The position numbers and the translations under genes are program-made. Of a stretch of DNA of 50,896 bases, positions 9,491-20,800 are shown piece by piece. Positions within the stretch are counted from its first letter, which is position 1. Each line of letters starts with the position of its first letter. The notes below the pieces were generated by a model that was given only the letters and a program-made list of their open reading frames with translations, was not told where the DNA came from and did no database searches. Source of the DNA: Bacteroidetes bacterium OLB12. GTDB lineage: Bacteria > Bacteroidota > Bacteroidia > Cytophagales > Cyclobacteriaceae. The stretch spans positions 1-50,896 of the forward strand of contig LNFR01000053.1 of the NCBI GenBank assembly GCA_001567185.1, written 5' to 3'.

Positions 9491-11518
9491 AATCGCTACC
9501 CGGTAAAGCATAAAAGCCATAGCAGCAAAGAAGAGCACACCTAAAAGGTGATACCCGCTCTGGCTAAGTACATTTACCAAACCATGCTCGGCACTAATAC
9601 CTGCAAGTCCTTTATAGACCGACTCATTCACCGAGAGCAATGCAACGGCCACACCCGCCAAGGCTCCCCCTGCAATAAGTCCGGTAGCAAACAAACTGCC
9701 CTTTCCTAAATCTTCATCGGCTTTCGCTTCCTTTCTACGCTCGGCCCGCCAGTCAACCAATCCTTTAATACCACCGCCAATTGCAATGGGCAAGGTGGTA
9801 GAAAGCGGCAGGTACAACCCAATGGCAAAAGCCAATGCTTTGATGCCACACAGTTCAATCATTACGGCAATAAACACCCCCACCATCACAAATTGCCAGT
9901 CGAGGTTGAAAGACAAAATACCTTTTGCAAGCGTGGCCATGAGTGTTGCTTGTGGGGCCGAATAACGTTCACTTCCAATCGCGTGCTCAATGCCCATGGC
10001 ACGCATATCGGGTGTAGGTGTATCTAACAGAATAACCACATACCCAATTGCAATGGATGAAACGATTGCGCCAATAAACAATGCCAGTTGTTGATAACGC
10101 GGAGTAGCACCAACAATATATCCGGTCTTCAAATCCTGCGAGGTGGCCCCTGCATTGGCAGCCGCTATACAAATCATACCTCCTACTACCAAAGCAAGCG
10201 GCTCAAAAAACTGGCCGCTCCACCCTACGGATGTAAAGATCAAACATGTTCCCATTAACGTGGCGATGGTCATACCCGATATGGGGCTGTTGCTGGAACC
10301 TACCAGGCCTACAATACGACTGGCTACTGTAACAAAGAAAAATCCGAAAATGATGATCAGCACACCAATCAAGAGTTTCTGAAGAATACCATCACCCGGA
10401 ATAATCTGGCTGGGTAGTAAAGCAATAATGGCTATTAATAGTACGCTCCCTACAATTACCACTTTAAACGACAGATCGTTTTCTGTGCGTGATACTCCCG
10501 TTTCGGTTTTTTCCTTCAATGAACCAATGCTTTCGCGGAATGAGCTAATGATGGTAGGAATGGTTTTCATTAATGTAATGAAACCACCCGCAGCAACGGC
10601 TCCTGCACCGATCTGGCGAATGTATGCGAAGTATAGAGCGCTGGAAGGATTAGCAAACGTTTTTGTTACCGGATCCCACCCTCCTTTTCCACCGGCAGTA
10701 TTGATGTCAGACAAATATCCAAGTCCTACCAACTGCTCGGCCACACTTTCGAAAGGAACCAAGGTTGAAAGCAAAGGGATAATCGCCCACCAGGCCAGTA
10801 CCGATCCTGCCACCAATACACCCCCAATGCGTGGGCCAATGATGTAACCCACACCCAGGTATTCGGGGGTAATCTCGCCATTGATGGTAGCCGATGGCCA
10901 AAATTTATTTACCTGATTCGTTACATAAGCTGGTGCTTCTGCAATTACATGAAATACTTTTTGCAATACGGCATAAACCAAAGCCACGCCCATTCCCAAG
11001 AATGCGGTCCGGGCAAATTCTCCTCCCTTTTCACCTGCTTGTAATACCGATGCACAGGCTGTGCCTTCGGGATATGGCAGCGTATCATGTTCTTTTACAA
11101 TCAACGATCGCCTGAGGGGAATCATCATCAATGTTCCGAGCATTCCGCCAAAGGCAGCTAAGATCAGAATGGTTAAATAGTTAAAGAACGCGTCCCCATT
11201 AGCCCCGGGCGATAGAAACAAAAATCCCGGCAAGGTAAACACCACACCGCCAGCAATCGACTCGCCAGCCGAGCCTGTGGTTTGAATAATATTGTTTTCA
11301 AGGATGGTTGTCTTTAAAAACTTTCGCCCCAGCGTAATAGCAATTACCGCTATGGGTATGGATGCCGATACGGTAAGCCCTGCCTTTAGTGCCAGATATA
11401 CTGTTGAACAACCGAACAGGATACCAAACAACGAACCAAATACAACCGACTTAACCGTAAACTCGGCCACATTTAGCTCGGGTGCGATGTAGGGTTTAAA
11501 CTTAGTGGTATTACTCAT
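9476..11518 (-). CDS. OPT family oligopeptide transporter
   Basis: A 680-residue polytopic inner-membrane protein with many hydrophobic segments. Family landmarks are the N-terminal ELNVAEFTVKSVVFGSLFGILFGCSTVYLALKAGLTVSASIPIAV region, NIIQTTGSAGESIAGGVVFTLPGFLFL, and LPYPEGTACASVLQAGEKGG. OPT proteins move small peptides or metal-chelate compounds using the proton gradient. The bacterial branch is taken to import oligopeptides. It is transcribed alone and divergently from the sodium:solute symporter, and it ends in the shared hairpin at 9454-9490. Substrate cannot be read from the sequence. Confidence 0.95.
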   Translation of the reverse strand: MSNTTKFKPYIAPELNVAEFTVKSVVFGSLFGILFGCSTVYLALKAGLTVSASIPIAVIAITLGRKFLKTTILENNIIQTTGSAGESIAGGVVFTLPGFLFLSPGANGDAFFNYLTILILAAFGGMLGTLMMIPLRRSLIVKEHDTLPYPEGTACASVLQAGEKGGEFARTAFLGMGVALVYAVLQKVFHVIAEAPAYVTNQVNKFWPSATINGEITPEYLGVGYIIGPRIGGVLVAGSVLAWWAIIPLLSTLVPFESVAEQLVGLGYLSDINTAGGKGGWDPVTKTFANPSSALYFAYIRQIGAGAVAAGGFITLMKTIPTIISSFRESIGSLKEKTETGVSRTENDLSFKVVIVGSVLLIAIIALLPSQIIPGDGILQKLLIGVLIIIFGFFFVTVASRIVGLVGSSNSPISGMTIATLMGTCLIFTSVGWSGQFFEPLALVVGGMICIAAANAGATSQDLKTGYIVGATPRYQQLALFIGAIVSSIAIGYVVILLDTPTPDMRAMGIEHAIGSERYSAPQATLMATLAKGILSFNLDWQFVMVGVFIAVMIELCGIKALAFAIGLYLPLSTTLPIAIGGGIKGLVDWRAERRKEAKADEDLGKGSLFATGLIAGGALAGVAVALLSVNESVYKGLAGISAEHGLVNVLSQSGYHLLGVLFFAAMAFMLYRVAIKKSE

Positions 11519-11607
11519 AGGTAGTTTTGGTTAAGTCAGGGTAATTTCAGGTGTCAACTTATAAAAAAAATCCTTACTTTTAAATCTTTCCGGCAAATCC
11601 CTTGTGT

Positions 11608-13077
11608 ATGATTTATTCCATTGTTAGCATAGCTTATCTTCTTTTATTGATAGGTGTAATCATTTATAAAAGCAAATCGGTAAAGAGTGAGGAGGATTTC
11701 ACCGTGGCAGGAAGAGGCGTACCTGTCTATTTACTTGTCGGAACGTTAATATGTACATGGATTGGCTCCGGGAGTTTGTTCGGTACTGCGGGTTTAAGTT
11801 TTCGTTCGGGATTTGGCGAGCTTTGGTTCTCGGCCGGGGCCTGGATTGGAATAGTGGTTATTTACTTCATTGCTGAACGGGTTCGCAAAATCTCAAAGAT
11901 CACCTTAACCGATCTGTTGGAACAGCGCTACAATCACACCGCCCGGATTCTTGGTACGGTAACTATCATTGTTGCTTACCTGGTTATTGCGGGTTATCAG
12001 TTTAAAGGTGGTGGTCGGTTTATTTCAATCCTTTCCAACGGAGCCATAAGCCTGGAAACCGGAGCCCTCATTACGTGTGTGGTTGTAATTGCCTTTACTG
12101 CATTGGCAGGCATGGTTTCGATTGTATCCATTGATATTTTTAATGGCATTGTCATGTTGATTGCCATGGCCCTTACACTACCCTTTGCTATCTCGGCACA
12201 TGGAGGGGTTGATGCAGTTGTTCAAACTATTGAAACCACAAAACCTGAGTACCTTTCTTTATTTGAAGGGCACGATGCCTGGTGGATATTGGGTGTAATA
12301 TTGCCCACATTCCTTCTTTTGATGAGCGAAAGCAGTATTTACCAAAAGTTTGCTTCAGCTAAAGACTCGGCCTCGGCACGCAAGGCTGTAATTGGTATGT
12401 TGGTGGGTGTTGTGTTTATCGAGTTTGTAATGTGTGCCATTGCAGTAGTGGGATATGCCATCTATGCTAAAGATCCGCGTTTCTTCCTGGCCGATGGATC
12501 CATTAACCGTGCCATGTCGGAAGAAATTATTTTACGCATTGGATTTGAGCAGGTTCCGGTACTGGTGGGCTCTATGTTATTTGCCGCGGGTGTAGCCATT
12601 ATACTTTCAACCGGAAACACATTTTTGATGGTAACCTCCACCAACTTAACAAACGATATTCTTAAACCATATTTTCTCAAATCAACGGACTCGAAAAAGA
12701 TAATCCGCATTCAACAAATAAGCATTGTTATACTTGGGTTGCTGGCCTATGCATTGGTTACACAATTTGAAACGGTATTGGAGATGGCCTTCATTTCCTA
12801 TACCATGATTGGCGCCTCGTTGGCCCCGGTATTATTAGCCAGTTTTTTCTGGAAACGTGTTACGGCCGCAGGTGGTGTGGCTTCCATTCTGGCAGGTATG
12901 TCGGTGCCGGTTATAAACAAGGTACTGGAAGTGAGTGGAACATCTTTGGGTGTTTTACCTGTGGATACTGATTATGTAGCTATCCCTTCGCTGGTTGCCT
13001 CTTTGATTATGCTGGTAGTTGTAAGCCTGCTAACCAAACCATCGCCACCTGAAAAATGGAAACCATTTTTTGAGTAA
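11608..13077 (+). CDS. Sodium:solute symporter family transporter
   Basis: A 489-residue transporter of the SSS family with about 13 hydrophobic segments. Typical stretches are SKSVKSEEDFTVAGRGVPVYLLVGTLICTWIGSGSLFGTAGLSFRSGFGELWFSAGAWIG and KISKITLTDLLEQRYNHTARILG. It should carry a small organic solute with sodium. The solute is not predictable here; urea-, proline- and carboxylate-type members look alike at this level. A TTG at 11602 is in frame two codons before ATG 11608, and I choose the ATG. A near-match -7 box (TACTTTTA) lies about 30 nt upstream. It is divergent from the OPT transporter. Confidence 0.92.
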   Translation: MIYSIVSIAYLLLLIGVIIYKSKSVKSEEDFTVAGRGVPVYLLVGTLICTWIGSGSLFGTAGLSFRSGFGELWFSAGAWIGIVVIYFIAERVRKISKITLTDLLEQRYNHTARILGTVTIIVAYLVIAGYQFKGGGRFISILSNGAISLETGALITCVVVIAFTALAGMVSIVSIDIFNGIVMLIAMALTLPFAISAHGGVDAVVQTIETTKPEYLSLFEGHDAWWILGVILPTFLLLMSESSIYQKFASAKDSASARKAVIGMLVGVVFIEFVMCAIAVVGYAIYAKDPRFFLADGSINRAMSEEIILRIGFEQVPVLVGSMLFAAGVAIILSTGNTFLMVTSTNLTNDILKPYFLKSTDSKKIIRIQQISIVILGLLAYALVTQFETVLEMAFISYTMIGASLAPVLLASFFWKRVTAAGGVASILAGMSVPVINKVLEVSGTSLGVLPVDTDYVAIPSLVASLIMLVVVSLLTKPSPPEKWKPFFE

Positions 13078-13178
13078 CCCAGAAATTCTTTGTTGGCAGA
13101 TCTTCTTTTGCCAGAGTTTCACAGGTGTGTCAGGTAGAAATACCTAACACCAAAGAGAAAAGAGAGAATGCAATACCC

Positions 13179-13487
13179 TTAATCTGCCTCAGCAATCTTA
13201 ATTTCAGGCTTCTTTATAAGTTTTATTGGCGTGGTGATATCTGCGCTAATCGCATCGGATTTCCTGGGTTTCCTTGTCACCACTTTACCGGTTACCACTA
13301 CTGTTTTCCCAACCCGATTCTTATCCCAACTTTCCAGTTTATCCAGGTAATACACCTCGTTGGTATCTGTAACAACTACTGCTCCGTATTTTGCATCTTT
13401 CGCTATTCCGCTTATTGTTGTTACCTGGCCAAACATAGTTGTGGAAGTAGTTATCAGCAAAATAAAAACGATAATAATTCTCATCAT
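13179..13487 (-). CDS. Small exported protein of unknown function
   Basis: About 102 residues with a signal peptide (MMRIIIVFILLITTSTTMFGQ). The short mature part reads VTTISGIAKDAKYGAVVVTDTNEVYYLDKLESWDKNRVGKTVVVTGKVVTRKP. The alternating strands and Gly turns suggest a small OB-like or beta-barrel fold, but that is an inference. The open frame extends upstream into the PEPCK gene. The start at ATG 13487 (or the adjacent ATG 13484) places the signal peptide first and lies just after the PEPCK stop at 13493. Co-transcription with PEPCK is likely. It is not a recognised family. Confidence 0.72.
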   Translation of the reverse strand: MMRIIIVFILLITTSTTMFGQVTTISGIAKDAKYGAVVVTDTNEVYYLDKLESWDKNRVGKTVVVTGKVVTRKPRKSDAISADITTPIKLIKKPEIKIAEAD

Positions 13488-13492
13488 CAATA

Positions 13493-15346
13493 TCAGAACC
13501 GTTCGGGTTCCAATCTCCATTTAACCGGTGAGCGCCACAAACTGGAAAGCAACAGCTCTCTCATAAAGATAAATTCCTTCGGAAGTTTATCGTACATCTT
13601 TTCAAACAACTCTACATGCTGCAATAACTCCGCTTTCCATTCCTCGCGGTCAATATCCATAATGCTATCAAACTGCTCGTTGGTAAAGTCCAATCCATCC
13701 CAGTCAATATCCTCATAGGTGGGCATCCAGCCAATCGGGCTTTCTACGGCATTGGCTTCGCCTCTTATTTTTAACACAATCCATTTCAAAATGCGCATGT
13801 TATCGCCAAAGCCCGGCCAGATAAATTTTCCTTCTGCATCTTTACGAAACCAGTTTACACCAAAAATGCGGGGCGGTGCCGGCAAGCCTCTTCCAAACTG
13901 CAACCAATGATTAAAATAATCGCCCATGTGATAACCACAGAAGGGCAGCATGGCAAACGGATCGCGTCTTACTTTTCCTATTTCGCCAAATGCAGCCGCT
14001 GTTGTTTCTGAACCCATGGTGGATGCCAGGTAAACACCATAGGCCCAGTTGCTGGACTGATACACCAACGGGATGGTGGTGCTTCTTCTTCCGCCAAATA
14101 CAAACGCGCTTACCGGAACCCCATTCGGGTTTTCCCATTCCGGATCGATTACGGGATTGTTTGCAGCAGAAACGGTAAATCTACTGTTGGGATGCGCTGC
14201 GGGTTTGCCCGATGCAGGATCCCACTTTTGGCCGCGCCAATCGGTAAGATTTTTAGGTGGCTCTTTGGTCATACCCTCCCACCACACATCACCATCTTCT
14301 GTAATAGCCACATTTGTGAAAATTGCATCGCGCGAAATAGTAGCCACTGCATTCGGATTCGTTTTTTCGTTGGTTCCCGGTGCAACACCAAAATATCCGG
14401 CTTCAGGATTGATCGCGTACAGCTTGCCGTCTTTACCCGGTTTAATCCAGGCAATGTCATCGCCTACGGTAGTTACCTTCCATCCTTTCAATGCTTTGGG
14501 TGGAATAATCATGGCAAAGTTGGTTTTACCACACGCGCTGGGAAAGGCTGCGGCTACATAATCTTTTTTACCATCCGGACTTTCTACACCTAATAAAAGC
14601 ATGTGTTCAGCCAACCAGTTTTCATCGCGACCCATTACAGAAGCAATGCGCAATGCGAAACATTTTTTACCCAGCAAGGCATTGCCGCCATAGCCCGAGC
14701 CGTATGAAACGATAGACCGCTCTTCAGGATAATGCACAATGTATTTAGTTGTTGCATTGGTGGGCCATTTCGCATCGGCCTGGCCTGGTTTTAATGGTGC
14801 GCCTACTGTATGCAAACATTTTACAAACTCACCATCGGTACCCAATACATCCAGCACGTTTGTACCTACGCGTGTCATCAGGTGCATGTTTACTACCACG
14901 TATTCCGAATCGGTAATTTCAATACCGATCTGTGCAATGTCTGATCCAACCGGCCCCATGCTGAATGGAATGATATACATGGTGCGGCCTTTCATACATC
15001 CCTGCAACAAAGGCAACAAGGTTTGTTTCATTTGTTTGGGGTCTACCCAGTTGTTGGTAGGGCCTGCATCATCCTTGCGTTTGCTGCAAATAAAGGTTCG
15101 GTCTTCCACGCGTGCCACATCGCTGGGATCAGAAAAGCAGGCAAAGCTATTGGGTCGTTTCTGAGGGTTGAGCCGGATAAAAGTACCCTTATCAACTAAC
15201 AGGTTACACAATTCATCGTACTCAGCTTTGGAGCCATTGCACCAGCGCACATGATCGGGGCTACACAAGGCGGTAACTTCATCGATCCAGGCAATTAGTT
15301 CTGAGTGATTAACAGCATTGGTCTTTGCTTGCGTTTTGGTTGGCAT
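13493..15346 (-). CDS. pckG: Phosphoenolpyruvate carboxykinase (GTP)
   Basis: Converts oxaloacetate plus GTP to PEP, CO2 and GDP, the entry step of gluconeogenesis. The GTP-type signature [12 protein letters not shown] (P-loop, near residue 270) is clear. [31 protein letters not shown] and [14 protein letters not shown] are further family motifs, and the length (617 aa) fits the GTP class rather than the ATP class. The frame extends to a TTG at 15370, but a perfect -7 box covers that codon, so ATG 15346 ([10 protein letters not shown]) is the start. A LacI-type operator-like motif sits about 30 bp further upstream, compatible with carbon-source control. Confidence 0.97.
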   Translation of the reverse strand: MPTKTQAKTNAVNHSELIAWIDEVTALCSPDHVRWCNGSKAEYDELCNLLVDKGTFIRLNPQKRPNSFACFSDPSDVARVEDRTFICSKRKDDAGPTNNWVDPKQMKQTLLPLLQGCMKGRTMYIIPFSMGPVGSDIAQIGIEITDSEYVVVNMHLMTRVGTNVLDVLGTDGEFVKCLHTVGAPLKPGQADAKWPTNATTKYIVHYPEERSIVSYGSGYGGNALLGKKCFALRIASVMGRDENWLAEHMLLLGVESPDGKKDYVAAAFPSACGKTNFAMIIPPKALKGWKVTTVGDDIAWIKPGKDGKLYAINPEAGYFGVAPGTNEKTNPNAVATISRDAIFTNVAITEDGDVWWEGMTKEPPKNLTDWRGQKWDPASGKPAAHPNSRFTVSAANNPVIDPEWENPNGVPVSAFVFGGRRSTTIPLVYQSSNWAYGVYLASTMGSETTAAAFGEIGKVRRDPFAMLPFCGYHMGDYFNHWLQFGRGLPAPPRIFGVNWFRKDAEGKFIWPGFGDNMRILKWIVLKIRGEANAVESPIGWMPTYEDIDWDGLDFTNEQFDSIMDIDREEWKAELLQHVELFEKMYDKLPKEFIFMRELLLSSLWRSPVKWRLEPERF

Positions 15347-15367
15347 TGGAATTAAAGTTTGATGCCC

Positions 15368-15375
15368 CAAATGTA
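15368..15375 (-). promoter_or_regulatory. Bacteroidota -7 promoter box for PEPCK
   Basis: Minus-strand TACATTTG followed by G, an exact TAnnTTTG match 21 nt before ATG 15346. It decides the PEPCK start by excluding the TTG at 15370. Confidence 0.6.
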
Positions 15376-15401
15376 GTAAGCCAAAACCTCAAAATAAAGA
15401 A

Positions 15402-15412
15402 TTGCAAACGAT
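15402..15412 (-). promoter_or_regulatory. LacI-type operator-like motif upstream of PEPCK
   Basis: On the minus strand the site reads ATCGTTTGCAA, and continuing bases make it a half-palindrome centred on CG. Two related sites occur upstream of the Gfo/Idh gene (28149-28159) and the MFS gene (31813-31823). No LacI-family gene is in the window, so the regulator would have to be encoded elsewhere. Confidence 0.35.
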
Positions 15413-15429
15413 TGAAACGGTGATTTTTA

Positions 15430-17718
15430 TCAGAAATCAACGCGGTAAGCCAATACGGGTATTATTCCCAACTGGTATTTTGTGGTTTCCTTTTGCAGGA
15501 AGGTATCGTAATAGGTAAAGGCGGTATTTTGTTGGCTGGTAACGTTTTGTATATCAATTGAAAGCGTACGGGTATAGCCCGGTTTATTTTTGCGCCAGCT
15601 TACGCGAAGGTCGGTTCTGAAATAATCGGGCAACCGCAGGTAGCCGTTTTGTTCATTGTAAATGGTGGTACCCACCAGCTGCGAAACGGCCGCATCCACA
15701 AGGGCCTGCCTTAAACCACCCAGGTAGAGGGCACGGGCATGCACCCCAAACGACCGGTTTTTTTTGTTCCACTCTTTTCCAACCAACAGGCTGCTGGTGA
15801 ACTTTGTGTTGAAGCGGCCATCCGTATAAGTTGTTCCGTTGTAGTACTTCGCTTCATACCGCGAGCCCGACAAAATGAAATACAAGTTATTGTAAAACCG
15901 TTTTTCAAGACTGGCTTCTACTCCATAGTTACGGCCTTTGCCTGTGTTAACAAGTGTATCGTTCCAGATATAACCGTCCCATTGGTTAAGGGAAGAATAA
16001 TAGGGCGCATCCCGAACCACGGGTGCATTCACAATCCAATGATAAAATGCAGACGATTTTAATTTCAAATCGCCCGGTAACTGCGTTTTCCATTCTGCTA
16101 ATGCCTGATGGCTGCGTGTAAACCCAATACCCTTACTTCCTACCACTAAGTAATTTTGGGTTTGCTGCATCTGGCTGGTTGTTCCGGCCGACAGGGTGAT
16201 GGTATTTTTCTTAAAAGCTTTGCTCACACTCAATTTTGGTTCCCACGAATCAGTATTGTTATAACCGAAGCGGGCATACTGCAAGCCTGCATTCAATTGC
16301 CACGTACCCACGTACTGTGTAAACGATGCATACGGCTGCATCAGTAATCCATTTACACTTCCCTTCACGTAAGGAGTGAAAACATCAAGGTAAAGCTGGG
16401 TTACCGTTTCTGATTCCAATTGTTGCCAGTAATTATTTAAACGGATTCCGGTTTCCAGGCTTCCATACTCACCCAGCTTCCGGTTGGCTTTTACAAAACC
16501 GGATACCATGGTATTATCAGAATCATAGTGTTCGCGATAAACATGTGGAACCGGAACCAGCACACTTTGCGAATTGCGATTTTGAAGTTGGCTGGAGTAC
16601 GCCAGGCCTACGGAAAAATTCCAGGTACCCGGTTTAAAATGATTCACTAAACCTAAACCATACGTAAAGCCATCAAAAGTTATGTCGTAGCGATCTTTCT
16701 CCTGCTCCCACGCTTCTTCCGGTTTTGCTTCAAACACATTTTTGCTACTTCCCATAAAACCAAACACAGAAAGTGCGCCACCCTTTTTGTGCGGAGCGTT
16801 TACATTAAAAGTTAAATCCTGAAAGTTGATGGCTTCATCGCCAAAATCAACACCCATGCTGCTTAACAAACCAATGGTTGAATAGCGATAGTTAACCAGG
16901 AAAGAACTTCCCTTCTGTTTGTTGAGTGGCCCTTCGGCTGCCAGATCCAAACCAATAAGCGAAGCCTGCGCAGTGTACTGCATTTTATCAGAAGCACCGG
17001 CTCTTAATTTCATATCCATAATTCCCGCAAGGCCATTGCCCAACCCGGTTGGCAAGTACCCGGAGTTAAAGTCGGTACGATCCAATACCTGTGCACTTAA
17101 AATACTTACTCCACCGCCATTGGCCGTTGGCTTATCTCCCATCGTACCCGCGTTGGCTAAGTGATTTGGATTAACTACATCCAGGCCTTCTACCCGCCAC
17201 AACACATAGTTGGGCGAATAGCCTTTTACAATAATGGAGTTGGCCTGATCATTTGCAGCAATAACACTGGGATATGATGTAAGCATGCGCACCGGATCGA
17301 AAAAGTTTGCCGGCACCCGAAGTGTTTTTTCGATGGAAACAGAAGTAAGACCAGTGCCATTAACGGGCTCCGGGCTCACCACAATTTCTTCTAACTCGGT
17401 GGGAACTTCCTGAAGGGTTATGGATAAATTTGTTGTCTTGCCCGCAATTACCAACAATTCGCTTTCGCGGGATTGGAAGCCTGTGAAACTTACGATTAGT
17501 TTATACCGGCCGGGCGCCAGTTGAAGCGCAAATTTACCTGCTTCATCGGCTGCTATTCCTGCCACGGGTGATTCCACGCTTTGATAGGCCGTAACATTTG
17601 CGCCACTCAACATCTTGCCTGCGGCATCCTGAATCTTTCCGGCAATTTTACCTGTAATCTCCTGCGCCTGGATTGCACTTGCTAAACCCAACCCTATCAA
17701 CAAAATAACAACTCTCAC
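15430..17718 (-). CDS. TonB-dependent receptor with carboxypeptidase-regulatory-like N-domain
   Basis: A 762-residue outer-membrane receptor. A signal peptide (MRVVILLIGLGLASAIQAQ) is followed by a CarboxypepD_reg-like domain (about 24-105, ITGKIAGKIQDAAGKMLSGANVTAYQ). The plug follows (about 120-225, VNGTGLTSVSIEKTLRVPANFFDPVRMLTSYPSVIAANDQ, RVEGLDVVNPNHLAN), then a beta-barrel ending in the aromatic residue F (GIIPVLAYRVDF). It would take a ligand across the outer membrane with TonB energy. There is no SusD partner next to it, so a classical SusC/D pair is not supported. It starts at GTG 17718 with AAAGGA in front and a perfect -7 box at 17734-17741. It lies downstream of the ThuA/sugar-dehydrogenase gene, suggesting a sugar or glycoside ligand. 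Confidence 0.9.
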   Translation of the reverse strand: MRVVILLIGLGLASAIQAQEITGKIAGKIQDAAGKMLSGANVTAYQSVESPVAGIAADEAGKFALQLAPGRYKLIVSFTGFQSRESELLVIAGKTTNLSITLQEVPTELEEIVVSPEPVNGTGLTSVSIEKTLRVPANFFDPVRMLTSYPSVIAANDQANSIIVKGYSPNYVLWRVEGLDVVNPNHLANAGTMGDKPTANGGGVSILSAQVLDRTDFNSGYLPTGLGNGLAGIMDMKLRAGASDKMQYTAQASLIGLDLAAEGPLNKQKGSSFLVNYRYSTIGLLSSMGVDFGDEAINFQDLTFNVNAPHKKGGALSVFGFMGSSKNVFEAKPEEAWEQEKDRYDITFDGFTYGLGLVNHFKPGTWNFSVGLAYSSQLQNRNSQSVLVPVPHVYREHYDSDNTMVSGFVKANRKLGEYGSLETGIRLNNYWQQLESETVTQLYLDVFTPYVKGSVNGLLMQPYASFTQYVGTWQLNAGLQYARFGYNNTDSWEPKLSVSKAFKKNTITLSAGTTSQMQQTQNYLVVGSKGIGFTRSHQALAEWKTQLPGDLKLKSSAFYHWIVNAPVVRDAPYYSSLNQWDGYIWNDTLVNTGKGRNYGVEASLEKRFYNNLYFILSGSRYEAKYYNGTTYTDGRFNTKFTSSLLVGKEWNKKNRSFGVHARALYLGGLRQALVDAAVSQLVGTTIYNEQNGYLRLPDYFRTDLRVSWRKNKPGYTRTLSIDIQNVTSQQNTAFTYYDTFLQKETTKYQLGIIPVLAYRVDF

Positions 17719-17733
17719 TTTTTATTCCTTTAA

Positions 17734-17741
17734 CAAATTTA
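17734..17741 (-). promoter_or_regulatory. Bacteroidota -7 promoter box for the TonB-dependent receptor
   Basis: Minus-strand TAAATTTG is an exact -7 match 16 nt before the GTG start, giving a short leader that contains AAAGGA as a possible ribosome-binding site. The receptor can therefore be transcribed independently of the ThuA gene. Confidence 0.55.
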
Positions 17742-17828
17742 TCTTCCAGTCACTCAAATTAAATCTCTTGCTTTGCGGGTGTAAATAGCACAGGTTTTGA
17801 ATAATCGTATCCTGTTTATTCAAAAAAA

Positions 17829-20800
17829 TTATTTTCCTAAAGTCACCTGGCTAAAATAAAATAATACTTCTTCACCTGCATTTGCGTTCTTAAACACCAG
17901 TACCAGGTTATGCTTGCCGGTTACCGGCTTAAAGCTAATACCGGATGGCCGCATATTTATGCCGGCCTGCACTTCAATTTTGGGTGCATTGGCAAAACTT
18001 ACGGTGCCAATCTTAGTACCGTCTTTTGAATCCAGCCACACTTCAATGCTTCCGCTCTTCATATTGGCTGCTTCTGCCACTACAAAGTTCAATGAGCCTA
18101 CACCGGTAAAATCAACATCGGCAAAAGTGGCTGTATTATCGTGCTTGATGTTTTCAACTATCTGGATGCCTCCTGCATTTAATTTTCGGGCACCACCGGT
18201 AAGCACCGCATCGGTTGCTGTTAATACGGGTGCTTTCAATACAACCTGCTGTGTGGTACTAAGAGAAGGCATGCCATTGGCTCCATTATCCTCATACGTG
18301 GCCGTAAGCACATAAGCCGAAGTGGCTGCCGGACCCGGAGGTGGTACTGCCGCAAACCCTGACTTTCCCCGTAAGGGTAAACTCTTCACTTTATCTTCGC
18401 TGGCAAGCGATAAAATATATTCTACCATTTGCCCTGCCTGCTCCTTGCTTAATTGCGGGTGTGCAGCCATGGCTACTTCGCCCCAGTTGCCCGAGCCACC
18501 GTTTAGAATTTTATCGCTCAGTACTTCAACAGCGCGCACATCTTTGGCATATCGCTTGGCTACATCACGATAACTGGGCCCGGCTGACTTCTGATCGATG
18601 AGGTGACATGACTTACAATCGCTCTCTGCAATTGCTACTTTACCGGGCAACTCAGCCCGCTGATGGCCTTGCGCAATGGCCGTCATATCAAAACCCTGCG
18701 GATGATAATCCAACGTAACCTTTACCCGTTCGGCTGCAATTTTTCCATCGGCTGTGGAGCCATCTTCTTTATCGGTTACAGTAATTGCATATTCTACCGA
18801 GCCTCCCGGAAGGTACCGATCCGTATTTCCGGTTATTTCAATTTGAATGGCGGGTGGTTCATTGCCGGCAATGATGGTAACTTCGCCTCTTGCTTTGGCC
18901 CCTTTGGAATCAATGGCTGTTATCCTGGGTCTGTAAATGCCGGGCTTGTCAAAAGTAACCTTAAACTCGGGCGTAGGCGATTTTGTAACCACCCCATTCA
19001 ATTCCATTTCATAAGTTATGGCATCGCCATCCGGATCCGTTGTACCATCGGCAGTTACAGTTCCTTCCAACGGTACTGCACCGGAAATCTTACTGGCGCT
19101 AACCACAACCTGTGGCGGGCGGTTGCCTCCGTTATAATCAATTCGCGATAAGCGGGCATCCAGGTTTTGCTTAAACCACTGCGTACCATATTCCAACGTG
19201 TAGAGTTTGCCATCGGGGCCAAACGCCATATCAATGATGTTGTTGAACGGCATGTTGGGCACAAAGGGTTCTATATCCAGAATGTCGCCCTGCTTGGTCA
19301 TGGTAACCAAATGAATCCAGTTTCGCATCCAATCATAGATAATAAGTTTACCATCAAAATAATCGGGGTAAGCTTCGGGTTTGCCCTTAAAATCTTCTGC
19401 GTAATACACCGGACCAGCCATGGCATTGCGGCTACCGGTTTTCATCAAAGGGAAATCGGGCGAGGCATCGTAAGGATACCAGATAAATGGCGGGCTTACC
19501 GGAGGCAATTCGGTTTTGCCGGTATTGTTTGGCGATGTATTTATGGGTTTTGCCGGATCGTGTTTGTTGCCGGCAATTTTCTTTTCGAAATCATACCGGG
19601 CATATGGATAGTTACCACCTATAAACAACGGCCAGCCAAAATAACCGGCTTTGCGGGCCTGGTTCACTTCATCGTAACCACGGGGGCCACGCTCGGGGCT
19701 GTCGTTACCGGCATCAGGACCTACTTCGCCCCAATAGAGGAAACCGGTTTTTCTATCAATAGAAATGCGATACGGATTGCGGTTACCCATCACATAAATT
19801 TCAGGTCGTGTTTGCGCTTCACCTTTCGGGAAAAGGTTTCCTTCCGGAATGGTATAGGTGCCATCGGGCTGGGGTTTTATGCGCAGAATTTTACCTCGTA
19901 AATCGTTGGTGTTGGAGGATGAACCTTGCGCATCAAATGGCGAACGACCGGAACGTTCATCGGCCGGACTATATCCATCCGATTCAAACGGACTGGTGTT
20001 ATCACCGGTTGATATAAAAAGATTTCCATCAGGCCCAAAAGCCAGCGAGCCGCCTGTATGGCAACACGTTTCGCGTTGTGTTGCTACTTCCAGCATTTGT
20101 ATTTCGCTTGCCTGGTCTATTTTGTTATCAGCAAATACAAAGCGCGATAAGATATTAGCCGATTTTTCGGGATGCGAGTAGAAGATATAAAGCCAGTTGT
20201 TTTTCTCAAATTCAGGATCGGTTGTAATACCCAACATACCATCTTCATGTTTTGTAAATACATGAAATGTGTTGATCAGGTTGATTGAATCGGTTTGGGG
20301 GTTGTATAATTTAACAGCCCCTTTGCGTTCGATAAAAATGATCCGGCCATCCGGCAGAATGGTCATTTCCGTGGGTTCGTCAAAATTGCTGCCCAACACA
20401 GTTTTGGTAAACCGGTTCTCTTCCGGCACACGCTTAGCACTTGCTTTGGCGAAGTCGGGTTTCTTTTCGCCTATGGCATATTTAATACCCTGGTACAAAT
20501 GATCCAGGAACAACGCTTCCGTAAACGATTCGTTTGTATGGCCTAACCCGGTGTAGAACGAACGGCCGCCATCATACTCCTGGTACCAGGCAATGGGATG
20601 GTTCTCGCCATTTTCACCACCCTGGTAACTTGTTTCATCCAGGTTGTACAAAACCGTAATCGCATCCGATATGTTTTTGTAGTTGTATAGTTCATCGGTG
20701 CGAATCCATTCATCCGGCAGGTGATCTTCACCAAACGGTTTTACTTTCTTAAATGTAGCTTCCTGAATTTGTGGATGGCTTTTGAAATAGGCACCCACTA

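Noticed and set aside
13078-13178. Terminator hairpin after the sodium:solute symporter gene
   Set aside because: GGTGT...AGGT/ACCT...ACACC can form an interrupted stem but is broken by mismatches and lacks a T tract, so I do not list it as a feature.
14073-14561. 162-residue open frame antisense to PEPCK (and similar long antisense frames at 10428-10847, 18663-19151 and 19167-19901)
   Set aside because: They mirror the codon structure of strongly coding genes on the other strand, have no family-like content and no promoter or ribosome-binding signal.
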